Assembly (NCBI GenBank): GCA_963789255.1
Contig: CAWBJW010000002.1
Span: 186,001-250,000, forward strand
From: DATARH01 sp963789255
GTDB taxonomy: Bacteria > Pseudomonadota > Alphaproteobacteria > ATCC43930 > CGMCC-115725
Reading direction: 5' to 3'
Length of the DNA: 64,000 nt
The notes beneath the pieces were generated by a model. It was not told where the DNA came from and ran no database searches. It worked only from the letters and a program-made list of their open reading frames with translations. The position numbers and the translations under genes were made by a program. This document shows, piece by piece, positions 1-8,064 of the stretch. How positions within the stretch are numbered: the stretch's first letter is position 1; every line of letters starts with the position of its first letter.

Positions 1-750
1 GCAGCTCCTTGATTTCCTCGGGGTCGGCTCGTCGCCGCGGCTGTCACATTGGCGACGAGCGGCACGACGGCGAGCGGCCAGCGCCGACTCGGCGAGCGCC
101 TCGGCCATGATTTCGGCGGCCGGGCCCATCAGGGCGCAATGGAACGGGGCGCTGACCGGCAGCATGATCGAGCGCCTTCCGCCCTGTTCGGCGGCGAGCG
201 CGACGGCGCGCTCGACCGCGCCCTTATGGCCGCTGACGACGATCTGTCCCGGGCAATTGTCGTTGGCCACGGCGCAGACCTGGCCCTGCGCCGCCGCCTC
301 GGCGATGTCGCGCGCCGCCGCGATGTCGAGGCCGAGCAATGCCGCCATCGCCCCCTCGCCGACCGGCACCGCCTGCTGCATCGCCTGGCCGCGGCGCTTG
401 ACGAGGCGCGCCGCTTCGGCAACCGACAGCGCGCCCGCCGCCGCCAGCGCGGAATACTCGCCGAGCGAATGGCCGGCGACATAGGCGGTCTCTCGGGCGA
501 CGGCGAACCCGGCCTCGCTTTCGAGCACGCGAATGACCGCAAGGCTCGCCGCGAGCAGCGCGGGCTGGGCGTTCTCGGTCAGCATCAACTCGCTTTCCGG
601 GCCCTCGAACATCAGCCGCGAGAGATGCGTTGACAGCGCGTCGTCGACCTCGTCGAAGACATCGCGCGCCGCCGGGAAGGCCTCGGCCAGCGCCTGGCCC
701 ATGCCAGGCATCTGCGAACCCTGCCCGGGAAAAACCAAAGCCCGCTTCAT
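1..750 (-). CDS. fabD: malonyl-CoA:ACP transacylase, 3' end outside window, frameshifted
   Basis: The product moves malonyl from CoA to acyl carrier protein for fatty acid synthesis in the cytoplasm. The protein starts MKRALVFPGQGSQMPGMG, shows the nucleophile motif GHSLGEYSAL near residue 90, and has APFHCALM with the catalytic His near residue 200. Near positions 75-90 the homology leaves the starting frame: the conserved stretch PLVANVTAA is read in another frame, and DPEEIKEL in a third near 20-30. Two small indels are therefore present close to the edge. The start at 750 is the only sensible ATG. The identification is firm; whether the breaks are real or sequence errors cannot be decided here. 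Confidence 0.9.
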   Translation of the reverse strand, partial: MKRALVFPGQGSQMPGMGQALAEAFPAARDVFDEVDDALSTHLSRLMFEGPESELMLTENAQPALLAASLAVIRVLESEAGFAVARETAYVAGHSLGEYSALAAAGALSVAEAARLVKRRGQAMQQAVPVGEGAMAALLGLDIAAARDIAEAAAQGQVCAVANDNCPGQIVVSGHKGAVERAVALAAEQGGRRSIMLPVSAPFHCALMGPAAEIMAEALAESALAARRRAARRQCDSRGDEPTPRKSRSC

Positions 751-827
751 GCCCGGCGCTTCCCCCTCGCGGCGATGGCGCCCGTCATAGCGGCAGGCGC
801 GGCCCTGTCAAGCGGCTCCCCCGGAAC

Positions 828-1046
828 CTATCGGCAGAAGCGCAGGTCGTCGCGCTCGTTCTCGTAATCAATCAAAACCTGCTGCAAGACATTGTCGCGC
901 GGCAGTGCCTCGCGCGCCTTCTCGATCTTCTTCAATGTCGCGTTGTCATAGGCGATCGGGGTCGGACACCGGCACGCGTGGCTGGCGCTGCTGCAGCCGC
1001 CGGCCAGCAGCACCAACGCCAGCGCCACCCCCGCTCTCCACCGCAT
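828..1046 (-). CDS. small lipoprotein
   Basis: A 72-residue protein with a lipoprotein signal: MRWR, a hydrophobic run, then LAGGC with the lipidated Cys at residue 18. The mature part is short, has two further Cys near the start (ACRC) and a charged helix-like stretch. It lies upstream of fabD on the same strand, with about 78 bases between them. No family is recognised. The clear lipobox supports a real gene anchored in a membrane, probably the outer membrane. Confidence 0.7.
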   Translation of the reverse strand: MRWRAGVALALVLLAGGCSSASHACRCPTPIAYDNATLKKIEKAREALPRDNVLQQVLIDYENERDDLRFCR

Positions 1047-1275
1047 ATTTCCCCTCGCGCCGCCACCGCAACATGCCGGGCGGCGGCGGGCAGATCAAGC
1101 GGGATCGCGCGACGGCATTGGGTGCGGCTCAAGCCGATGCCCGACGCTCTGAGACCGGCCGGCCTGATCCAGATCAAGGCCAAGCATCAAAATGCCGGGT
1201 TACATTAACAGGATTGCTGCCTTGGAACGAACGGGGCGGGCAACGTGTCGATTTTTACCTGACGGGAGAGTTCCG

Positions 1276-1593
1276 ATGCACCCGATCTCCGACAAGGCCG
1301 AAGTGGCGATCGATTTTCCCGACAAAGCCTACATGGGCGGCTTTGGCCGCGATTGCAGTTTCGATGCCCGCGCCGATGCCGACGGCATGATGATCCGTCT
1401 GGTCCGCACCTCGGGGGAGAAGCGCGAGGCCGAGATCCACCTCCATCATTTCCTGTTTGCCGGCATCCTCGACGATCTTGCCCGCTCGCTCGACGAACGC
1501 GAGCCGATCGACGAGACCCACCGGCAGCCGCTGCTGGCGGCCGCGCGCAAGCTGGCGGCAGCACTCGAACGCCGCGCGCCATGCGCGACGTAA
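1276..1593 (+). CDS. hypothetical protein, 105 residues
   Basis: The predicted protein begins MHPISDKAEVAIDFPDKAYMGG and ends in a basic, alanine-rich helix. A GGGAGAG ribosome site lies about 6 bases before the ATG at 1276, which is preferred over an upstream in-frame ATG at 1192 lacking such a site. It is soluble, with no signal peptide or membrane span. It is divergent from the lipoprotein gene and convergent with the propeller gene that follows, with a hairpin between the stops. The family is not recognised. Confidence 0.6.
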   Translation: MHPISDKAEVAIDFPDKAYMGGFGRDCSFDARADADGMMIRLVRTSGEKREAEIHLHHFLFAGILDDLARSLDEREPIDETHRQPLLAAARKLAAALERRAPCAT

Positions 1594-1627
1594 CTCTCTC
1601 CCGCCCTCCCGAGAGGGCAGGAGAGAG
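1594..1627. terminator. hairpin between convergent genes
   Basis: Two nested inverted repeats are seen: CTCTCTCC pairs with GGAGAGAG, and inside it GCCCTC pairs with GAGGGC around a CCGA loop. It lies directly after the stop at 1593 and before the stop at 1640 of the opposing gene. There is no clear T-tract on either strand. The CTCTCCC...GGGAGAG core matches the repeat copies at 5092 and 52417, so it may be one of those repeats acting as a terminator. Confidence 0.5.
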
Positions 1628-1639
1628 GGCTGATGCCGC

Positions 1640-2704
1640 TCAGCCGCAGGCGACGCAGTAGGTGTCGCGCACGCCCTCCGGCAGCCGGTGCTCGTTCCAG
1701 CTCTTGCCGCCATCCTGGGTGCCGAACACCTGGCCGGCGCGCGAGACGGCGTAGACCTGGTTCGCGTCCTTCGGATGGACGATGACGCCCATCATCGTCG
1801 CATCGGCCTTGATGTCATGGTCGAAGCGCTTCCACGTCCGGCCGACATCCTCGCTGCGGTAAATCGAGCCGTCGGTGCTGCGCGCCGCCGGGCTCAGCGC
1901 GGCATAGAGCACTTTCGGGTCATGCGGCGAGGTGCGGATGTCGCGGCCGTAGGTGAGCGGCGAGAAGCGGCCGATGTCCATGTCTTCCCAGGTGTCGCCA
2001 TGGTTGCCGCTGCGGAAGAGGCCCATGCGGTTGGCCAGGAACACGGTGCCGGGCGCCGCCGCGCTGCAGGCCAGCGCATGACCGTCGAGCATGCCTTCGA
2101 TCTCGGTCTGGCTGCCGATCCGGCTGCGATAGCGAGGCTCCTCGCAGAAGCGGATCAGGTCGGCGGTGCAGTCCTCCCAGCTCTCGCCGGCGTTACGGCT
2201 GCGCATCGCGCCGTTGGCCTCGATCGTCGCATAGACGTCGTCGGGTGAATTCGGATCGACGTCGAGCCGCATGACCCGGCAGGCAAAGGCCATGATGACC
2301 CGGTCAGGCAGGCCCGGATCGGCGAGCTTCTTCCAGTGGTCGCCGCCGTCGTCGCTGCGATAGACCGCGGTCGGGCTCGCCCCGGCATAGAGCCGGCGCG
2401 GGTCCTTCGGGTGCACCAGGACCGACCAGATGTCGGCCTCGCCATCGGGGAGCGGGAGGCGCTCGAACTTGTCGCCGCGATTGGCGCTGCGGAAGAGTCC
2501 TTTGGTGCTGCCGACAAAGACCGTGTCGTTGTCGCCCGGATGCACCGTGATCGCATGCACCTCGGCGCCCTCGGCCAGGCCATTGGTCAGATGTTTCCAG
2601 CCGGTGTCGCCGACGGTCTGGCGAAAGACGCCGCCGAGCGTGCCGCTATGGGTCATGCCCGTCGTCGCCGCCACGCCAGCGTAAACATGTGTCGTTCCTG
2701 CCAT
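1640..2704 (-). CDS. Asp-box beta-propeller protein (sialidase/BNR-like fold), copy 1
   Basis: This 354-residue protein is built from repeated Asp-box turns of the type S-x-D-x-G-x-x-W. Visible examples are YRSDDGGDHWKK, RSGNHGDTWED, RSEDVGRTWKRF and TQDGGKSWNEH. Such repeats form propeller blades in sialidases, Vps10 and photosystem assembly factors. The catalytic Arg triad and Tyr of sialidases are not recognisable, so enzyme activity should not be assumed. There is no signal peptide. The next gene (2925-3977) is a close paralogue with the same start MAG-HVYAG and the same C-terminal CG. Annotation pipelines commonly label such proteins glycosyl hydrolase or exo-alpha-sialidase; the substrate is unknown. 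Confidence 0.75.
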   Translation of the reverse strand: MAGTTHVYAGVAATTGMTHSGTLGGVFRQTVGDTGWKHLTNGLAEGAEVHAITVHPGDNDTVFVGSTKGLFRSANRGDKFERLPLPDGEADIWSVLVHPKDPRRLYAGASPTAVYRSDDGGDHWKKLADPGLPDRVIMAFACRVMRLDVDPNSPDDVYATIEANGAMRSRNAGESWEDCTADLIRFCEEPRYRSRIGSQTEIEGMLDGHALACSAAAPGTVFLANRMGLFRSGNHGDTWEDMDIGRFSPLTYGRDIRTSPHDPKVLYAALSPAARSTDGSIYRSEDVGRTWKRFDHDIKADATMMGVIVHPKDANQVYAVSRAGQVFGTQDGGKSWNEHRLPEGVRDTYCVACG

Positions 2705-2754
2705 CGTTTCCTCCTGATCTCAGGTCAAAGCTTGTAAGCGCCTCGGGGTCTCGG

Positions 2755-2895
2755 ACGACCCGTCCGGCGTCCTTCGAGACGGCCGCTTCGCGGCCTCCTC
2801 AGGATCGCGTGAACCTCTGATGCCACACACCATGGCCGTCATCCTGAGGAGCACCCCGGCGGGGTGCGTCTCGAAGGACGCACGGCGGCATGCGC
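2755..2895. repeat. pair of dispersed palindromic repeats (CGTCCTTCGAGAC family)
   Basis: Two copies lie head to head between the two propeller genes. One reads CGTCCTTCGAGAC, GCGGCC, CTCCTCAGGAT; the other reads ATCCTGAGGAGC, GGGGTGC, GTCTCGAAGGACG. The same family occurs at 15231, 29195, 31628 and 31705. It probably fills the intergenic gap; no promoter was recognised. Confidence 0.8.
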
Positions 2896-2924
2896 ATTTA
2901 AATTCGCCTGCTCAATCGCGCAAA

Positions 2925-3977
2925 TCAGCCGCAGGCGATGGCGTAGCAGTCGCCGACGCCCTTGGGCAAGCGATGCTCGGCCCAGCTCTCGCCGCCATCC
3001 TGGGTGCCGAAGACCTGACCCGCCTTCGAGATGCCGTAAACCTGCAACGGATCGCTCGGATGAACCGCGACCCCCATCATCGTCGCCTCGGCCTTGACCC
3101 CGCGGTCGAAGCGCTTCCAGCTCCGGCCGACATCGTCGCTCTTGTAAATCGCGCCGTCGCTGCTGCGGAAGGCCGGGCTGAGCGCGGCGAACAGTACCTT
3201 CGGGTCATGCGGCGAGACGCGCAGATCGCGCCCGTAGGTCAGCGGCGAGAAGCGGTCGACCTCGATGTCCCGCCAATGGGTGCCGCCGTCATCGCTGCGG
3301 AAGAGGCCCATGCGGTTGGCCAGGAAGACCGTGCCGGGCGCCGCCGCGCTGCACCCGAGGGCGTGGCCGTCGAGCATGCCCTCCACTTCGGTCTGGCTGA
3401 CGATCCGGCTCTTGTACTTCTCCTCTTCGGCAAAGCGTAAGAGATCGACCGTGCAGTCCTGCCAGCTCTCGCCGCGGTCATGGCTCCGCATCGCGCCGTT
3501 GGCCTCGATGCAGGCATAGACGTCGTCGGGCCGGGCAGGATCGACATCGAGCCGCATCACCCGGCACGGGAAGGTCATATGGACCCGGTCGGGCAGGCCC
3601 GGATCGGGCAGTTTTTTCCAGTGGTCGCCGCCGTCATCGCTGCGGTAGACCCCGGTCGGCCCGGTGCCGGCATAGATCGTCTGCCGGTCGCTCGGATGGA
3701 TCGTGACCGACCAGATGTCGGCACCCGGCTCCGGCAGCGCGAGGCGCTTCCAGCTTCCACCGCGGTCGGCGCTGCGATAGGCGCCTTTGGTGGTGCCGAG
3801 AAAGACGATGTCGGGATCGTCGGGATGGACCGTGATCGCGTGCACCTCGGTTCCGTCCGGCAGCCCGTCGGTCAGCGCCTCCCAGCGCTTGCTCCCGACG
3901 GCCAGGCGAAAGACGCCGCCCTTTCCTCCCTCCGGCGACCGCACCGCTCCAGCGTAGACATGCGACAGGCCCGCCAT
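2925..3977 (-). CDS. Asp-box beta-propeller protein, copy 2 (tandem paralogue)
   Basis: The 350-residue protein is alignable end to end with the product of 1640-2704. Shared stretches include EVHAITVHP, YRSDDGGDHWKK, ANRMGLFRS and SPHDPKVL, with the C-terminus ACG. Asp-box turns recur about every 45-60 residues, which predicts a six- or seven-bladed propeller. The start at 3977 aligns with the MAG start of copy 1. There is no signal peptide. The pair arose by tandem duplication, now separated by two palindromic repeats. A cytoplasmic role is inferred only from the missing export signal. Confidence 0.75.
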   Translation of the reverse strand: MAGLSHVYAGAVRSPEGGKGGVFRLAVGSKRWEALTDGLPDGTEVHAITVHPDDPDIVFLGTTKGAYRSADRGGSWKRLALPEPGADIWSVTIHPSDRQTIYAGTGPTGVYRSDDGGDHWKKLPDPGLPDRVHMTFPCRVMRLDVDPARPDDVYACIEANGAMRSHDRGESWQDCTVDLLRFAEEEKYKSRIVSQTEVEGMLDGHALGCSAAAPGTVFLANRMGLFRSDDGGTHWRDIEVDRFSPLTYGRDLRVSPHDPKVLFAALSPAFRSSDGAIYKSDDVGRSWKRFDRGVKAEATMMGVAVHPSDPLQVYGISKAGQVFGTQDGGESWAEHRLPKGVGDCYAIACG

Positions 3978-4090
3978 GACGCCCTCCCGCGTTCGGCTTG
4001 GATTGCAGGCGAGGATCATACGCCTCTCTTCGGCATTGTCACAAAACTTCCCCGATCGCTATGGTACGGGCAACGCTTGAGGAGCACACG

Positions 4091-5084
4091 ATGAGCGATG
4101 GGACGACACGGGCGCGGCGCCGGATCGGCCGCAACGGGCCGGAGGTTTTGGCAGTCGGGCTCGGCTGCATGTCGCTGTCCGGGACCTATGGGACGAGCGA
4201 TGACGAGGCGGCGATCCCGTTTCTGCACCGGGCGATCGCGCTGGGCGTCGATTTTCTCGACAGCTCGGACGCCTACGGACTGGGACAGAACGAGGAGGTG
4301 CTCGGCCGGGCGCTCAAGGGACGGCGCGACAAGGTCGTGCTCGCCACCAAGTTCGGCCAGGACCGCCGCTCCGGCGGCGTCAACGGCCGGCCGGAATATG
4401 TCCAGCAGGCCTGCGACGCCTCGCTCAAGCGGCTCGGCGTCGAGGTCATCGACCTCTACTACCAGCACCGGGTCGATCCGGCGGTGCCGGTCGAGGACAC
4501 GGTCGGCGCGATGAGCCGGCTGGTCGAGCAGGGCAAGGTGCGCTTTCTCGGGCTGTGCGAGGCGCGGCCGGACAGGATCCGGCGCGGCCATGCGGTCCAC
4601 CCGATCGCCGCGGTTCAGAGCGAATTTTCCCTCCTCTACCGCGAGGTCGCCGACGAGACGCGCGCGACAACCCGCGATCTCGGCATTTCCTTTGTCGCCT
4701 ATTCGCCGCTCGGCCGCAGCCTTCTGGCCGGTGTCATCCCCGATTTCGCCAATCTCTCCGAGGGCGACACGCGCAAGCGCCACCCCCGTTTCGAGGGTGA
4801 GAATTTTCAGAAGAACCGCGTCCTGGTCGAGCGCGCCGAGGCGATCGCCGCCGACAAAGAGTGCACGGTCGCACAGGCTCTCGCTTGCCTGGCTGCTGGC
4901 GCAAGGCCCCGACGTGATCCCGATCCCGGGCACCAAGCGCATCGAGCGGGTGGAGGAGAACCTCGGCGCTCTCGATGTCCGGTTGACGCCGGAGGAGATC
5001 GCCAGCATCGCCGAAGCGGTCCCGGCCGGTGCCGCCGCCGGGCTGCGCTATCCCGAAGGCGGCATGAAGGGCGTGTATATTTGA
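4091..5084 (+). CDS. aldo/keto reductase, frameshifted
   Basis: An NAD(P)H-dependent reductase of the aldo/keto reductase family, in the group of YajO/AKR13-type enzymes that reduce aldehydes. The catalytic tetrad is visible: Asp57 and Tyr62 in FLDSSDAYG, Lys87 in ATKFG, His126 in YYQHRVD. The cofactor site near the C-terminus is IPIPGTKRIERVEENL. Around 4880-4893 one base is gained or lost: the first frame reads VAQALACLAAG, and the expected LAWLLAQGPDVIPIPGTK continues in another frame to the stop at 5082-5084. The total of about 330 residues is normal. It is divergent from the propeller pair, so the 113-base gap likely holds both promoters. Confidence 0.85.
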
Positions 5085-5091
5085 ACGATGC

Positions 5092-5150
5092 CCCTCTCCC
5101 GCACCGCGGGAGAGGGTGGCCGCCGCGCAAGCGGCGGGCGGGTGAGGGTG
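5092..5150. repeat. dispersed palindromic repeat (CCCTCTCCCGC family)
   Basis: A perfect 11-base stem is seen, CCCTCTCCCGC paired with GCGGGAGAGGG around ACC, followed by a second CCGCCGC/GCGGCGG stem and GGTGAGGGT. It starts 8 bases after the reductase stop and could act as its terminator, although no T-run follows. Related copies lie at 1594 and 52417. Confidence 0.75.
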
Positions 5151-5285
5151 AACGCCGAGGCTCGGCGTCTTACCGGGCTTCCCCCTTGTATCTCTCAGTT
5201 GCCGGCCGGCGTGAAGCCGGCGAGGCTATCGGCGGACGGGAGCCCGTGTCCCCCTAAATTAGGGCGAGCGAGCCTGTGTGCGAGC

Positions 5286-6474
5286 TCACACGACCCGGCG
5301 CGCACGCAACCCGGCGATATCAGCGTCGCTGTAGCCGAGCTCGCGCAGGATCGCCTCGCTGTGCTCGCCCGGCTCGGGGCTGGCGGTATTGAGCCGGCTC
5401 GGCGTGCGGCTCAGCGACACCGCCTGGCCGACCAGCTCGATCGCGCCCAGCGCGTGGTGTTCGACCGTCTGGGCGATCCCGAGATGCTTGATGCGGGTCG
5501 GCGAACACTTGGTCGATCGCATAGATCGGGCCTGCCGGAACGCCGGCCGCGTTGAACCGCTCGATCCAGTCGGCGCTGTCCCGCTGCTCGGTGACCGCCG
5601 TGATCGCCGCGTTGAGCGCCTGGCGATGTTGCGAGCGCAGCCGGCCCGTCCGGTAGTCCGGGTGGTCTGCCAGCTCGGCGCTGCCGAGCGCCCGGCATAG
5701 GCGGGCGAAAATATCGTCGCCGGCCGAGGCGATGTTGATATGGCCGTCCTTTGTCTTGAACACGCCGGTCGGGATGCTGGTCGGGTGGTCGTTGCCGGCC
5801 TGCGCTGGCACCTCGCCGGCGATCAGCCAACGCGCCGCCTGGAAATCGAGCATCGCGATCTGCGCCCCGAGCAGCGAGCTCTCGACCCATTGTCCTCGCC
5901 CGGAAACCTCGCGCTCCAACAGCGCGACAAGGATGCCGAGGGCGCAGAACATCCCCGCCGACAGATCGGCGATCGGGATGCCGACCCGTACCGGCCCCTG
6001 GCCCGGCAGGCCGGTGATCGACATCAGCCCGCCCATGCCTTGCGCTATCTGATCGAAGCCCGGGCGGTCCCGGTACGGCCCGCTTTGGCCGAAGCCCGAA
6101 ATGCTGGCATAGACCAGCCGCGGATTGAGCGGCTCCAGCGCGGCATAATCGATGCCGAGCCGGGTTTTGACGTCCGGACGGTAATTCTCGACGAGGACAT
6201 CCGCGGCGCGCACCAGCTTGCGAAAGATCTCGATCCCCTCGGACGATTTGAGATCGAGAGTGAGGCTGCGCTTGTTGCGGTGCAGGTTCTGAAAATCGGG
6301 TCCGTGACGCGGCCCGCCCATGGCGTCGCCTGAACCCGGCTCGGGCGGCGTCTCGATCTTGATCACCGCGGCGCCCCAATCGGCAAGCTGGCGCACCGCG
6401 GTCGGGCCGGCGCGGACCCGGGTCAGGTCGAGCACTTTGAAGCGGGACAGCGGCATCGGCGGAGAATTGGGCAT
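5286..6474 (-). CDS. CaiB/BaiF family CoA-transferase (class III), frameshifted
   Basis: Class III CoA-transferases move CoA between organic acids through an aspartyl-CoA intermediate. The protein starts near MPNSPPMPLSRFKVLDLTR, has GAAVIKIE and ENYRP, and carries the likely catalytic Asp in GIPIADLSAGM. Close to 5500 the frame changes: YAIDQVFADP continues into HLGIAQTVEHHALG only in another frame, which runs to the TGA at 5286. With the break bridged it is about 395 residues, the normal size. An upstream ATG at 6561 adds a stretch without homology and is not preferred. The substrate is unknown; many relatives act on formyl, succinyl or carnitine CoA esters. Confidence 0.85.
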
Positions 6475-6550
6475 GGCGACCTGTCCGTGCTTGCGGAAGC
6501 GCGCCAATCCTAGAGCCGCCAAAGCGGCAAAGGAAGCAGCCGGCGACTTG

Positions 6551-6585
6551 CCGACAAACAAAAACCGCCGCGCAGAGCGCGGCGG
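6551..6585 (-). terminator. intrinsic terminator of the OmpA-type gene
   Basis: A perfect 9-base stem CCGCCGCGC/GCGCGGCGG with an AGA loop lies about 55 bases after the stop codon. On the minus strand it is followed by TTTTTGTTTG. The stem and T-run together make this the clearest intrinsic terminator in the window. Confidence 0.85.
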
Positions 6586-6639
6586 TAAGAGAGAACCGGG
6601 GCCCTTCTCAGGACCCCGGCTTGCCTCAGGAGAGACCGC

Positions 6640-7695
6640 TTATGGGAAGACGATCTCGACGCGGCGGTTCTGCGGCTCGCGCACACCGGGTGCGGTTGGC
6701 ACGCGGTTGTCGTTCTCGCCACGGCCGCTGACCGCCATCTGCTGCCGCGGAACGCCCATCCGCGCCATCGCGTTGGCGACGTTGTTGGCGCGCCGCTCGG
6801 AGAGCCGCTGGTTGTAGCCGGGCGACCCCGACCGGTCGGTGTAGCCGGTAACCTGGATCGTGACCGGCCCGCCGGCGCGGAATGCCGCAGCCGCCTGCTG
6901 GATGATCTGCATGCCTTCAGGCGTGATCGTGTCCCTGTCCCAATCGAAGAACACGAGGAACACCTGGCGCGCCACCGGCGGCGGAGCGGGCGGCATCGGC
7001 GGAGCGGCGACCGGCGGCGGCGGCGGCGCCCCGAACCGCAAGCTCAGGCTCGCCACGAGGTTTTGCGTGCTGTACCCCGAGGTATAATGGAGCCCGGCGA
7101 TGTTGCTGCGAAAGCTCGCACCGGTCGTCGCGAGATAGCGGTAGTCGAGGTCGAAGGCCAAGGCCGGGTTGATGTTGTAACGCACGCCCGCGATTCCCTG
7201 GTAGCCGAACTCGGTGTCGTCGCTGCTGGCGAACGTACCGAACCCTTTGACCCCCACCCCGTCGTGGAGGACGACGGCGCCGACGCCGGCGCCAAGATGC
7301 GGCGTGATCGGCCAGCCGAGGTTGAAGTCATAGATCGCGTTGGTCATGATCGCATAGGCTTCGCGATTGCCGGTCACGCCCGGGACCTTCAGTCCCGCAA
7401 TCGAAAGACCGCTGATCCCGTCCTGCTGGTAGCGGAATTCCTCTTCGAAGCGCCACGGGCCCCATTCGTAGCCGCCGCGGGCGCCGATATTGAACCCGTC
7501 GCCGAAGCTCTCGCTCAGCTTCGCCCCGGCGATCGTCCCGGTCTGCGGGCTGTCGAGGCTGGTCCAGCCGCCTTCGCCGCCGAAATACCAGGTGCCCGGC
7601 CCGCTGGGAGCGACAAGCAACTGCGCCTGTGCGTCCGCCCAGCTCAACGCCACGGCGAGCGCGATACCGGCGCCTAGCAGATAGCGATTTCTCAT
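6640..7695 (-). CDS. OmpA-family outer membrane protein
   Basis: The 351-residue exported protein has a signal peptide (MRNRYLLGAGIALAVALSWA, cleavage near AQA). It is followed by an eight-stranded beta-barrel domain of about 190 residues with alternating aromatic strands. A proline hinge (PPPPPVAAPPMPPAPPPV) leads to a C-terminal OmpA/MotB domain that binds peptidoglycan. The C-terminal domain shows DWDRDTITPEG, GYTDRSGSPGYNQRLSERRA and NRRVEIVFP. It is a structural link between outer membrane and cell wall and possibly a small pore. The start at 7695 was chosen because the signal peptide begins there. It has its own terminator. Confidence 0.92.
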   Translation of the reverse strand: MRNRYLLGAGIALAVALSWADAQAQLLVAPSGPGTWYFGGEGGWTSLDSPQTGTIAGAKLSESFGDGFNIGARGGYEWGPWRFEEEFRYQQDGISGLSIAGLKVPGVTGNREAYAIMTNAIYDFNLGWPITPHLGAGVGAVVLHDGVGVKGFGTFASSDDTEFGYQGIAGVRYNINPALAFDLDYRYLATTGASFRSNIAGLHYTSGYSTQNLVASLSLRFGAPPPPPVAAPPMPPAPPPVARQVFLVFFDWDRDTITPEGMQIIQQAAAAFRAGGPVTIQVTGYTDRSGSPGYNQRLSERRANNVANAMARMGVPRQQMAVSGRGENDNRVPTAPGVREPQNRRVEIVFP

Positions 7696-8064
7696 CCCCT
7701 TAACCTCCGGCCGCAAATACGCGTGTGACGATGGTTGCGTCACCACCGTTGTGCCATGATTACCATCGACTTTTGCGATGGCAATCAGTTTTTAGCTCGC
7801 CAACCCCGGCAACCGGGTCTGGCGGAGCAGAACGCGGCGGACAGCGGCATTCATGCAACAGTTTGTCAGGAAGCCCGCAAATTCGCGCCAATCCCCGAGA
7901 CATTTGCGCAACACCGGCCAAATACTGCCGTGGCTGCGGTATTGGCGCCGGGTAAATCTGGGCGGAGCATACCGCCATCGGCGGGTAGCGCACACCCGCT
8001 CGCGGGCGGCGCGACTTTAGCCGCTATTCAATGTGGAGCGAAGCCCGAAATCGGCGATTCGGGA
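7696..8064. other. intergenic region upstream of the OmpA-type gene
   Basis: About 370 bases without a credible gene. It must hold the promoter of the porin gene, but no convincing -35/-10 pair was recognised. A weak hairpin CCCGAA/TTCGGG at 8044-8063 lies at the putA stop and lacks a T-run. No repeat family seen elsewhere in the window is present. Confidence 0.5.
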
